Shown: positions 1 through 5,959, numbered from the stretch's first letter. The stretch is DNA of 5,959 nt from Pseudobacteriovorax antillogorgiicola (GCA_945897695.1 CAMDGW010000153.1:1-5959); one strand, 5' to 3'. The notes: generated by a model not told the origin, from the letters alone. Numbers and translations: made by a program.

Positions 1-1058
1 TCTTTATAATTCCAATGCGCAGCCACGCCGTACTCACAGACTTCATGCATTTCTCTGGTGCGGATTTGGATTTCGCATGGTTCGCCGCTTGGTCGAATCA
101 CAGTCGTGTGTAGTGACTGGTACATGTTTGCTTTGGGCATCGCAATGTAGTCTTTGAATCGGCCGGGCATTGGCTTCCACATCGCGTGGACCACACCAAG
201 AGCTTCGTAGCAGTCTTTGATGGAGTCAACAATGATTCTGAAGGCGAAAAGGTCATGAACGTCTTCAAACTGTAAGCCTCGATCATGCATTTTTTTGTAA
301 ATCGAGTAGAAATGTTTGGGTCGTCCCGTTACTTCCACATTCGTGAAGCCATATTTAATTAGCTCATCAATCAAAATATTTTTGACTTGTTCGATGTACT
401 GGATCCGCTGAGTTTTCTTTGATGCGATTTTAGTTTTTAGTTCGTCGTAGATTTCTGGTTTGATTTGCCGGAGGCATAAGTCTTCGAGTTCGCTTTTTAC
501 GCCGTACATACCAAGTCGATTGGCGAGAGGGGCGTAGATGTCCATAGTCTCTTGGGCAATTCTGAGGCGTTTTGGCGCAGGCAATGCCTTGATGGTGCGC
601 ATGTTGTGCAGGCGATCAGCCAGTTTGACAATGATGACGCGCAGGTCTTTGGCCATCGCAATAACCATTTTGCGAAAATTTTCCGCGAGTTTTTCCTGGT
701 TGGATCTAAATTCGATTTTAGCAATCTTGGTAAGCCCATCGACAAGCTCGGCAATGGTTTTATCGAATTCTTTTTCGATGGTTTCAAGGCTGACGTCAGT
801 GTCCTCGACGACATCGTGAAGCAATGCAGCAATCACGCTGGCATCGTCAACTTTGAACGTCGCAACAATAGAGGCAACCTCAACGGGGTGCGTCACATAT
901 GGTTCACCAGAATGTCTTTTCTGATCGCCATGGCAACGACATGCGAAGTCAAATGCCTTAAGCAGCATGTTTTTATTGTAATGAGGGATATTCTTAGCTA
1001 CCAGCGCCGATAAGTCGCGGTACAGATCTTCTGTTGATTTTTGCTGTACATCAGACAA
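1..1058 (-). CDS. Bifunctional (p)ppGpp synthetase/hydrolase, Rel/SpoT family (3' end outside window)
   Basis: This enzyme makes (p)ppGpp from GTP or GDP plus ATP and also hydrolyses it, setting the stringent response in the cytoplasm. Reading the minus strand from TTG at 1058 gives 352 codons without a stop, and the gene runs off the left edge. The N-terminal HD hydrolase domain has all expected residues: R48, H57 (THPVE), H81-D82 (HDVVEDT), D148 and N152 (LADRLHN). The synthetase domain follows: R246-P-K and K256 in the nucleotide-binding loop, D269, the RFKD motif at 300-303, Y313, and E329 in EIQIRT. RXKD rather than the EXDD of monofunctional RelA indicates a bifunctional enzyme. The C-terminal TGS/ACT half would lie outside. 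TTG is chosen because AAGGA lies 7 bases upstream; the first in-frame ATG is codon 31. The gene follows gmk by 18 bases. Both spoT and rel are plausible names, so I give no symbol. Confidence 0.95.
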   Translation of the reverse strand, partial: MSDVQQKSTEDLYRDLSALVAKNIPHYNKNMLLKAFDFACRCHGDQKRHSGEPYVTHPVEVASIVATFKVDDASVIAALLHDVVEDTDVSLETIEKEFDKTIAELVDGLTKIAKIEFRSNQEKLAENFRKMVIAMAKDLRVIIVKLADRLHNMRTIKALPAPKRLRIAQETMDIYAPLANRLGMYGVKSELEDLCLRQIKPEIYDELKTKIASKKTQRIQYIEQVKNILIDELIKYGFTNVEVTGRPKHFYSIYKKMHDRGLQFEDVHDLFAFRIIVDSIKDCYEALGVVHAMWKPMPGRFKDYIAMPKANMYQSLHTTVIRPSGEPCEIQIRTREMHEVCEYGVAAHWNYK

Positions 1059-1065
1059 TGCGCAT

Positions 1066-1070
1066 CCTTT
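1066..1070 (-). promoter_or_regulatory. Ribosome binding site that fixes the TTG start of the Rel/SpoT gene
   Basis: AAGGA on the minus strand ends 7 bases before TTG 1058. An ATG also lies nearby at 1065-1063, but it is out of frame and meets a stop after four codons. The TTG is therefore the only start near this site that opens the Rel frame. Confidence 0.7.
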
Positions 1071-1076
1071 TTGGTT

Positions 1077-1736
1077 TCAGTTTGCCTCGAGCTTTTTTTT
1101 CAGGTCCTGCAGCAATGGGGAAGACCTGAATTCATCGATTAGGCTTTTGCAGTACCGAATCCCATCTTCGTGGTTTAAGGCGGGAGGGTTGCCGTCTACA
1201 ATAATAGATTTCAACTCCGCGTAAGCTTTTTCTACAGTGTCGTTCACAATAAAATGATTGTAGATATGGCAAGCTTCGATCTCTTGTTTTGCAGTCAAAA
1301 GACGGCGCCAGCGATCTGACAGTTTATCGGTGCCTCGCTGTTCGAGCCTTTTCCAAAGCGTTTCAATGGCGGGGGGGAGTATAAAAACAGTAATAGCATC
1401 TGGACGCTCGCGGAGAATGGATCGACATCCTTGAACGTCAATTTCAAGCAACACGTTATGCCCTTTGGCAAATATGCGCTCCAATTCCAGCTTGCTTGTG
1501 CCGTATAGATTGCCGAATACTTCGGCCCACTCGAGCATTTGGCCGCTTTTTGCCATGGATTGGAAGGTTTCTTTACTTACAAAATGGTAACTTTGTCCGT
1601 CCACTTCGCCCGTGCGGATTGCACGCGTTGTATGACTTACCGCAATTTCCACAGTTGGAAACTCTTTCATGAGACGATTATTGAGTGTCGTTTTGCCTGT
1701 TCCAGATGGAGCCGAGACGACAAAGAGTTTTGACAT
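1077..1736 (-). CDS. gmk: Guanylate kinase
   Basis: This cytoplasmic enzyme phosphorylates GMP to GDP with ATP, an essential step toward GTP and dGTP. The protein has 219 residues, close to the usual 200-210. The P-loop SAPSGTGKTT is at residues 8-17. The guanylate kinase signature (T-T-R-x2-R-x2-E-x2-G-x2-Y-x-F) matches at 36-53, including R38, R41 and Y50 of the GMP site. EVFGNLYGTS, EIDVQG and the lid RGTD also fit the family. The start is ATG 1736 with a short AGG 8 bases upstream, a modest ribosome site. The TGA stop is followed after 18 bases by the Rel/SpoT gene, so the two are very likely co-transcribed from the promoter at 1812-1840. No rpoZ lies between them. In some bacteria Gmk is itself inhibited by (p)ppGpp; whether that applies here cannot be read from the sequence. 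Confidence 0.97.
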   Translation of the reverse strand: MSKLFVVSAPSGTGKTTLNNRLMKEFPTVEIAVSHTTRAIRTGEVDGQSYHFVSKETFQSMAKSGQMLEWAEVFGNLYGTSKLELERIFAKGHNVLLEIDVQGCRSILRERPDAITVFILPPAIETLWKRLEQRGTDKLSDRWRRLLTAKQEIEACHIYNHFIVNDTVEKAYAELKSIIVDGNPPALNHEDGIRYCKSLIDEFRSSPLLQDLKKKLEAN

Positions 1737-1811
1737 GCGGTTTGCCTAGCTAGATAGTGATCGATCTGCCAGCCGACAGACAGTGTTAAAAAATCAATTT
1801 CCTCAATTTTA

Positions 1812-1840
1812 ATCATAACTTGACGGGAAAATCCTTGCAA
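1812..1840 (-). promoter_or_regulatory. Sigma70-like promoter for gmk and the Rel/SpoT gene
   Basis: On the minus strand TTGCAA (1840-1835, 4 of 6 to the -35 consensus) is followed after exactly 17 bases by TATGAT (1817-1812, 5 of 6 to the -10 consensus). Transcription would begin near 1805, giving gmk a leader of about 70 bases. TTGCAA is its own reverse complement, so the same box could also serve a plus-strand promoter toward the protease gene, with a weak CCTAAT at 1858-1863 after 17 bases. That second reading is speculative. Confidence 0.5.
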
Positions 1841-1863
1841 TCATCAAGCATCTTTTGCCTAAT

Positions 1864-1884
1864 GGGATGGATAATTTCCCATGT
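1864..1884 (+). repeat. Copy 1 of a 21-base upstream element shared with 5246-5266
   Basis: The block starts GGGATGG, has TAAT in the middle and ends CCATGT. It matches 5246-5266 at 18 of 21 positions without gaps; the differences fall at element positions 8, 13 and 15. It ends 33 bases before ATG 1918 of the protease gene. It contains GATAAT (1870-1875), which resembles a -10 box, and a small dyad of GGGA (1864-1867) against TCCC (1877-1880). It could be part of a promoter, a regulator or RNA-binding site in the leader, or the start of a short leader peptide beginning Met-Asp-Asn-Phe-Pro-Cys. Confidence 0.45.
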
Positions 1885-1917
1885 TTGCTAATTTCTATGG
1901 TTTTTGTTGAAATATTG

Positions 1918-3771
1918 ATGATGAAACATCGATTTAATCATTTCTTAAACAGCGCGGCTGGTACTTTGTTGGGCTTTTTTTGCCTGACATCTTGCGGGAC
2001 TGACATTCCAGAGTTTATGGGGACGCCGCTGGCTGACATGCCAGTTGTTCGATTGGCGGGCAGCGGAGCGTCGCCCAAAGCTGAACATCGTAACGGCAGT
2101 TACCTGGTAATGTTTCGCGAGACGGGTGTTAAAACAAATCTTTATTTTGCGTCCTTTGCTGATGAGTACGCGCATCATTATGCAAATTTGAGTCAGGCCC
2201 ATCTTACCGACTCCCGAGTGACCGATATCGACGTTCTTTCGGCCATCGATATGACAGGAATGCGTTCAGTACAGTGGGAGCCTGAATTTTCACTTCCTAA
2301 GGCATTAGCCCACGCATTTTCGTCAGAGGATACAGAGAGCTCGGCAGGAGTCTTAGCCAAAGTTGATTTTGAAAGTGAATTGGCGGCAGGCGAGGTTTTG
2401 GCAGAATGGGAAGGTCAAGGTCGGATCTGGTTTGCTGAGCCTAACGAAATATCCCGTCTTTCAGAGGACAGTAGTCTAACTCAGCTTTCAACTGAATATA
2501 AAGACAAGCAATACTGGCATCGGCAGATTCGTGTACCGGAAGCCTTTACGGCAATAGCTGGGGGAAAATTATCCGGTGCGGTAAGTGAGGCTAACATTTA
2601 CGCGGATCCTCCCGTGATTGCAGTGGTTGATAGTGGTGTCGACTACATGCATCCTCAACTTAAGGATAATATTTGGGAGAATACCCAGGTTGGCGCCGCT
2701 GGGTGCGTGGCAGACCTCCATGGATGTAACACTGCCAAAGCCGCCAAAGGGCGACTTGGTAACGGTGACGTTTGGCCAGTCTTGGCTGATGGTCCGGGTG
2801 TGCCTTGTGATGCGAGTAATGGTGATCCATCGTCAAGAAAATGCGATCACGGTACGCACGTTGCAGGGATCATCGCAGCCAAACCTACAGCATCCTCCGC
2901 AATCGCTGGTGTTTGTCCCATGTGTAAAATTATGATTTTGCGCGTGACTGAGGTGGAAGGTGATGGCACATCGGGAGATCCGCAGATTTTGGATGATAGC
3001 CAAATTCGGGCTTATAAGTATCTCACCAGATTTAGAAAAAGTGGCGGCAGTGCAGTTCGTCTGGTCAACGCTTCATTTGGAAAATATTCACGTTCGAGAA
3101 GTCTTGCAATTTTGATTGATGTTTTGAAAAGAGTTGGCACCGGCACTCTTGTGATCGCTGCTGCGTCAAATGAAGATTCAATGATTAGATCCTATCCAGC
3201 AGCGCTGGCTAACGCGATCGCAGTTGCCTCTGTTGGCTCAGGCCCCAATGATGAATCTGTTCGCAAGTCGTCTTTCAGTAACTTTGGTCCTTGGGTAGAT
3301 ATTGCAGCTCCTGGACACATCAACTCGACGGTCTCCGGTGGAGAAACCCGGGTGATGGCCGGCACGTCTATGGCTTCGCCTGTGGTAGCAGGTGCCGCTG
3401 GGTTGCTTTTAGCAACATTTCCAACACTTTCATTTCTGCAACTCCGAGACCGCATTTCCAAAGGCGCCAATGCAGCCAAACTTTATGGTTCAGATGTGGA
3501 CGGCGGAAGTATCAATGCCCAGTACTATTATCCCAAGGTCGCCGGAGAGGCGGCACGACGTCCTCTTTTGGGTGGCGGGCTCGTTGACGCAGAAGCTATG
3601 CTGAGTGGTTCTGGTAATTTTGCCACAGGGCAACCGGTCGAACGGGTGTCCCCAGGATGTAGTGCTATAGGGACCGGGCATTCAGGTAGCCTCGGGATCG
3701 ACTTTGTGATTTTTTTCTTGGTTTTACCGGTGTTTTTAACTCTGCTATCGCGGGGGCACCGGCGTGGGTGA
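1918..3771 (+). CDS. Subtilisin-family (S8) serine protease, lipoprotein with C-terminal sorting-like tail
   Basis: This is an exported serine endopeptidase of 617 residues. Residues 1-26 form a lipoprotein signal (Lys/Arg n-region, hydrophobic core, lipobox LTSC with C26). Residues of about 60-200 look like an inhibitor-type prodomain, from YLVMF to WFAEPNEIS. The catalytic domain has D238 in VVDSGVD, H311 in DHGTHVAG, S484 in GTSMASP and the oxyanion N418. N418 sits in AAASNED, where most subtilases have AAAGN. Six cysteines (263, 270, 297, 309, 333, 336) surround the catalytic His in a long Asp-His insertion. The C-terminus has C581 in PGCSAIGTG, a hydrophobic helix at about 596-611 and an Arg-rich tail (RGHRRG), resembling CTERM sorting signals. 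The frame is open from TTG 1855, but ATG 1918 gives the proper lipoprotein signal and leaves the element at 1864-1884 in the leader. No clear ribosome site is seen. The substrate is unknown. Confidence 0.92.
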   Translation: MMKHRFNHFLNSAAGTLLGFFCLTSCGTDIPEFMGTPLADMPVVRLAGSGASPKAEHRNGSYLVMFRETGVKTNLYFASFADEYAHHYANLSQAHLTDSRVTDIDVLSAIDMTGMRSVQWEPEFSLPKALAHAFSSEDTESSAGVLAKVDFESELAAGEVLAEWEGQGRIWFAEPNEISRLSEDSSLTQLSTEYKDKQYWHRQIRVPEAFTAIAGGKLSGAVSEANIYADPPVIAVVDSGVDYMHPQLKDNIWENTQVGAAGCVADLHGCNTAKAAKGRLGNGDVWPVLADGPGVPCDASNGDPSSRKCDHGTHVAGIIAAKPTASSAIAGVCPMCKIMILRVTEVEGDGTSGDPQILDDSQIRAYKYLTRFRKSGGSAVRLVNASFGKYSRSRSLAILIDVLKRVGTGTLVIAAASNEDSMIRSYPAALANAIAVASVGSGPNDESVRKSSFSNFGPWVDIAAPGHINSTVSGGETRVMAGTSMASPVVAGAAGLLLATFPTLSFLQLRDRISKGANAAKLYGSDVDGGSINAQYYYPKVAGEAARRPLLGGGLVDAEAMLSGSGNFATGQPVERVSPGCSAIGTGHSGSLGIDFVIFFLVLPVFLTLLSRGHRRG

Positions 3772-4192
3772 CATGTCATCAGTGTTTCATGTTTTCTCGC
3801 TCTTGGCTTTTATTGTGCTGAGCTATGCTGTTTTGAGGCTGCAGGCCCAGTTGAAGCTTTGGAGGGACTGGAATTCCGCGCTTTCCAGTCAGAAAGTCAC
3901 CGTCGGCGCGCCAATTCATGAATTGCGCCGCTTCGCCTTGGCAATTGGCGCTAGCTTTGAGTCTGATCTCCCTGACAATGGTTTGCCTGTAACCAAGTTG
4001 AAGCTTGATGCTTGTTTCAACCTCCACCGAACCTGCAGAATCGCAAAAATTCTTGTGACAAAGACTGAAAATGCTCGCGTGGACTTTGTTTTGGGACGTC
4101 AAGCAAGTATAATGCCAGTAGATTTGAATCAGTTGAGACATGAATTGGGTGATGGGATTGAAGTCGCAGTAATGACTGATCATCGCCCTTAG
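3764..4192 (+). CDS. Small single-helix membrane protein of unknown function
   Basis: I do not recognise this family. From GTG 3764 the protein has 142 residues. A hydrophobic segment lies near residues 8-24, followed by an Arg/Lys-containing stretch (RLQAQLKLWRDW) and a soluble domain of about 110 residues. Positive charges flank only the C-terminal side of the helix, so by the positive-inside rule the soluble domain may face the cytoplasm. An uncleaved or cleaved export signal cannot be excluded. Two cysteines lie close together in ACFNLHRTC. GTG 3764 has GGGGG 7 bases upstream and overlaps the protease gene by 8 bases. ATG 3773 (139 residues) starts one base after the protease stop but lacks a ribosome site. 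Either start implies translational coupling to the protease, hinting at a partner, regulator or anchor role, which is inference only. Confidence 0.75.
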   Translation: MGDMSSVFHVFSLLAFIVLSYAVLRLQAQLKLWRDWNSALSSQKVTVGAPIHELRRFALAIGASFESDLPDNGLPVTKLKLDACFNLHRTCRIAKILVTKTENARVDFVLGRQASIMPVDLNQLRHELGDGIEVAVMTDHRP

Positions 4193-4206
4193 ACCGTGCC
4201 GAAGGC

Positions 4207-4213
4207 AGGGGGG
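4207..4213 (+). promoter_or_regulatory. G-rich ribosome binding site of the 336-residue protein gene
   Basis: AGGGGGG ends 4 bases before ATG 4218 and supports that start. Directly upstream is a tiny hairpin, TGCC (4197-4200), loop GAA, GGCA (4204-4207), whose last base touches the site. It is probably too short to matter. Confidence 0.55.
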
Positions 4214-4217
4214 ATTT

Positions 4218-5228
4218 ATGATCCGAACTATTTTGCTGTCATTTTTTGCTGCGATATTGACAACCTGTGCGACCACGTCTGAGACCAACCTGCGGTCTTC
4301 AAAGCAGCAGCCACCTCATATCAGTAAGGATATGGCTTTAGAAACCGCCTTAAAGGCTGGTATCGACTTTGGAGGCGATACAGCCAGAGACGTGCGGAAG
4401 CTTATTTCTAAGCGTAAGCAATGGCCGCTTGCAGAAAAGATGCTCTATCAAGCGGTCCAAGATGGAATTATTAATTATGACAATACGCAGTTGGTCAACG
4501 CGGTCATGCTCTACATTTCCGGACCTGTGCCCCCGCAGGAGGCTCTCTTTAACCAGTTGGTGTCCTCCGGTAGGCCGCTTGCTCGGCAACTCGCATGGCA
4601 AATGGCTTCAGCGTTGCCGGGAAAAGTCATGCGCGCGGCCATGGAGCGTGAGATGAATCGAGCTGTGCTTGATGGTGACGAGGAGGACATTCTCATACCG
4701 GCAATGGCAGCCGCAGCGCAGGCCAACAGAATGACCTCGGCCTACTCGTTAGTTCGCCGTGGATTAATGACAAAAAACTTGGAAGATTTTGCGCAAGCCA
4801 TGGCCGCATTGAATCCTGAGCAGGCAACTTTGGATTTTCTTGATTATCTAGCTTTGTGTCCACCGGAAGAGCTGCGACAGATGACGGTTTCTTCAATTAA
4901 TATTTTTGCTGCAACAGTTGCTTTGAATCACATGGTTAAATTTCCACCAAGTACGACAATTTCCAGTATTGACGTTTTATTCAACTATGCAATTTCGCGA
5001 AATCCAGGCTTGAGTGATCTTTCGATGACAATTGTTGAAAACATTGCAGACAAAAATCCGGTGGCGATTGCCCTAGCATTATCCAGGATGCCGGTGTGGA
5101 CTCAAATTGCATTTATTGAGGGATCTCGACGAAACATGACGTCTACCAAACGAGTTTTCCTCGGTGAATTGAAGCGAGTTTCTGCGCAGGCGGATGTTGT
5201 CGATGAGTTGGGGGATATCAAGCTGTGA
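4218..5228 (+). CDS. Exported helical protein, probable lipoprotein, unknown function
   Basis: I do not recognise this 336-residue protein. Residues 1-17 look like an export signal: Arg3, a hydrophobic core, then LTTC with Cys17. Thr just before the Cys is outside the usual Ala/Gly/Ser of a lipobox, so lipidation is likely but not certain. The mature part is almost all predicted amphipathic helix, rich in Ala, Leu and Met, with segments such as LIPAMAAAAQANRM and DFAQAMAAL. This pattern resembles HEAT-, TPR- or Sel1-like solenoids, but no clear repeat consensus can be drawn by eye. Only two cysteines are present (C17 and one in LALCPPEEL). ATG 4218 is backed by AGGGGGG. The gene starts 25 bases after the small membrane protein gene, so it probably belongs to the protease operon. 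A scaffold or binding role in the envelope would fit the fold, but this is inference. Confidence 0.82.
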   Translation: MIRTILLSFFAAILTTCATTSETNLRSSKQQPPHISKDMALETALKAGIDFGGDTARDVRKLISKRKQWPLAEKMLYQAVQDGIINYDNTQLVNAVMLYISGPVPPQEALFNQLVSSGRPLARQLAWQMASALPGKVMRAAMEREMNRAVLDGDEEDILIPAMAAAAQANRMTSAYSLVRRGLMTKNLEDFAQAMAALNPEQATLDFLDYLALCPPEELRQMTVSSINIFAATVALNHMVKFPPSTTISSIDVLFNYAISRNPGLSDLSMTIVENIADKNPVAIALALSRMPVWTQIAFIEGSRRNMTSTKRVFLGELKRVSAQADVVDELGDIKL

Positions 5229-5245
5229 TTTTTCTCTCCCCGCGC

Positions 5246-5266
5246 GGGATGGGTAATATGCCATGT
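5246..5266 (+). repeat. Copy 2 of the 21-base upstream element shared with 1864-1884
   Basis: This block has the same GGGATGG start, central TAAT and CCATGT end as the copy at 1864-1884. It ends 33 bases before GTG 5300, the same distance as copy 1 to ATG 1918. It lies in the 71-base gap between genes, so coding constraint from an overlapping known gene does not explain it. It also opens a reading frame of 11 codons, ATG 5249 to TGA 5282-5284, starting Met-Gly-Asn-Met-Pro-Cys. The first six codons parallel those at ATG 1867 in copy 1 (Met-Asp-Asn-Phe-Pro-Cys), so a leader peptide is an alternative to a DNA or RNA binding site. Confidence 0.45.
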
Positions 5267-5299
5267 ATAAATTACTTAATTTGATGGACAAAAATCAAA

Positions 5300-5851
5300 G
5301 TGCAGAATTTTGAGGAAACACTATTTTTAATCCGCAGATTTTGTGCGGTGGCGTTTGTCTTTGGGGTGGCGTTACTAATTCCTCATTCGGCTTACAGCCA
5401 GGCATTGGCTGTGAAGGATTGGAAAGGTGAGTACTTCTCAAAAAAAGAAGGAGGAGTCTTTGTCAAGACCGTCACTTCAGGATTTCGCATACCGGCTACA
5501 GCAAATGTTCAAGTGACTATTTACGGTATTATTCAGCAAAAGTATTACACTTTCTTAAATGCTCAAACGGCCCCCGACTCTTTTCCGCGGGAAATTTGGA
5601 AGCTTCCTAGTGGTAAGTATTTGATTAGTCGAATTGACTTCACAGATGGTGCGGGAGCTCGTCGCGTGTGGTTAGCTAAACAAGAAAAACCCCTTGCATT
5701 CCTGGTACCCCGGGTGATGCTTTCAAATATTGGGTTATGGACACTGGCTCCGGAGGGAATCAGTGGCCTGGCGGTAAAATTCGACATGACTCCCAACACT
5801 TATAGTGAAAAAAACGCTCCAAAAGACAGCAGTGTCGCCGCAGTCGGCTGA
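5300..5851 (+). CDS. Secreted or periplasmic protein of unknown family
   Basis: I do not recognise this 183-residue protein. The N-terminus is a signal peptide: Arg12-Arg13, then a hydrophobic run to about residue 28 and a cleavage region HSAYSQA. Cut after S33 or A35, it leaves a mature protein of about 150 residues. That part is rich in short alternating beta-like segments (NVQVTIYGII, KYLISRIDF, AFLVPRVML) and has no cysteine, so it probably folds as a small beta-sandwich or barrel-like domain. The last 20 or so residues are polar and look disordered. GTG 5300 is the only reasonable start: a stop at 5282-5284 closes the frame upstream and no in-frame ATG follows near the signal. The ribosome site is weak, with GGA about 10 bases upstream. 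The 71-base gap and the element at 5246-5266 suggest its own expression control. It may be an envelope partner of the upstream genes, by context only. Confidence 0.75.
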   Translation: MQNFEETLFLIRRFCAVAFVFGVALLIPHSAYSQALAVKDWKGEYFSKKEGGVFVKTVTSGFRIPATANVQVTIYGIIQQKYYTFLNAQTAPDSFPREIWKLPSGKYLISRIDFTDGAGARRVWLAKQEKPLAFLVPRVMLSNIGLWTLAPEGISGLAVKFDMTPNTYSEKNAPKDSSVAAVG

Positions 5852-5959
5852 GCTATCAAAAGCATAGCCTGCCCGTTTAGCCATGCCTTGAGCTCCAGGG
5901 AGCTTTACGAATGGATTTTTGTTAGGCGATGAAGCCTGGAAGATCCTACTAAAAATATC

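Noticed and set aside
1..1058. Short open frames on both strands that could suggest a broken gene here
   Set aside because: The minus-strand Rel/SpoT frame reads without a stop from 1058 to the window edge with every catalytic motif in place. It only looks fragmented because its stop lies outside the window. The plus-strand frames at 538-1013 are shadows.
1855..1917. Longer protease N-terminus from TTG 1855 or ATG 1867 or 1897
   Set aside because: The extension adds a second hydrophobic stretch before a good lipoprotein signal, has no ribosome site, and would place the shared 21-base element inside coding sequence.
3849..4009. Direct repeat of the 11-mer AGTTGAAGCTT
   Set aside because: Both copies are in coding sequence for Leu-Lys-Leu, and a single 11-base repeat within one gene has no clear meaning.
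3779..4288. 169-codon open frame on the minus strand
   Set aside because: It lies opposite the small membrane protein gene and the start of the next gene. Its composition is not protein-like, and the plus-strand genes have coupled starts, a ribosome site and export signals.
5239..5248. Perfect palindrome CCCGCGCGGG as a terminator after 5228
   Set aside because: As a hairpin it has only a 3-pair stem with a 4-base loop and no T-run follows; the Ts lie upstream of it.
5890..5937. Small hairpins after the last gene (AGCTC 5891-5895 / GAGCT 5900-5904, and AGGC 5924-5927 / GCCT 5934-5937)
   Set aside because: Stems of 4-5 pairs without an adjoining T-run are common by chance. The 108 bases after 5851 show no convincing terminator, RNA gene or CDS.
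1..5959. CRISPR arrays, tRNA or rRNA genes, insertion sequences, integrase or defence genes
   Set aside because: No spaced repeats, cloverleaf, rRNA-like stretch, transposase motif or terminal inverted repeats could be found on either strand.

Overview
The window looks like chromosome from a Gram-negative bacterium. It has lipoprotein and signal-peptide exports, a Rel/SpoT-type stringent factor directly linked to guanylate kinase, and base composition that by eye is near or slightly below 50 % GC. The style (many envelope proteins of unknown family, subtilases, a C-terminal sorting-like tail) is reminiscent of Bdellovibrionota or deltaproteobacterial-type genomes. That placement is inference; no marker here fixes the taxon.

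Left block (1-1840, minus strand): a housekeeping operon reading right to left. A good sigma70-like promoter (1812-1840) leads into gmk (guanylate kinase, 1077-1736). After 18 bases comes a bifunctional (p)ppGpp synthetase/hydrolase of the Rel/SpoT family, which starts at TTG 1058 and runs off the left edge (352 codons present, no stop). The two genes link GMP/GDP metabolism with the stringent response. The rpoZ gene often found between gmk and spoT in other proteobacteria is absent here.

Right block (1841-5959, plus strand): four genes in one orientation, all predicted to be exported or membrane-attached. They are a subtilisin-family serine protease lipoprotein with a C-terminal sorting-like tail (1918-3771), a small one-helix membrane protein that overlaps its end (3764-4192), a helical probable lipoprotein (4218-5228), and a secreted protein of about 180 residues (5300-5851). 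The first three are packed tightly enough to be one transcript. The last follows a 71-base gap. Apart from the protease I do not recognise these families.

The most unusual signal is a 21-base element at 1864-1884 that recurs at 5246-5266 with 18 of 21 identities. It has the same orientation and lies exactly 33 bases before the chosen start of the protease gene and of the last gene. This suggests shared regulation of the two ends of the cluster, or a short leader peptide. The final 108 bases hold no gene I can support.
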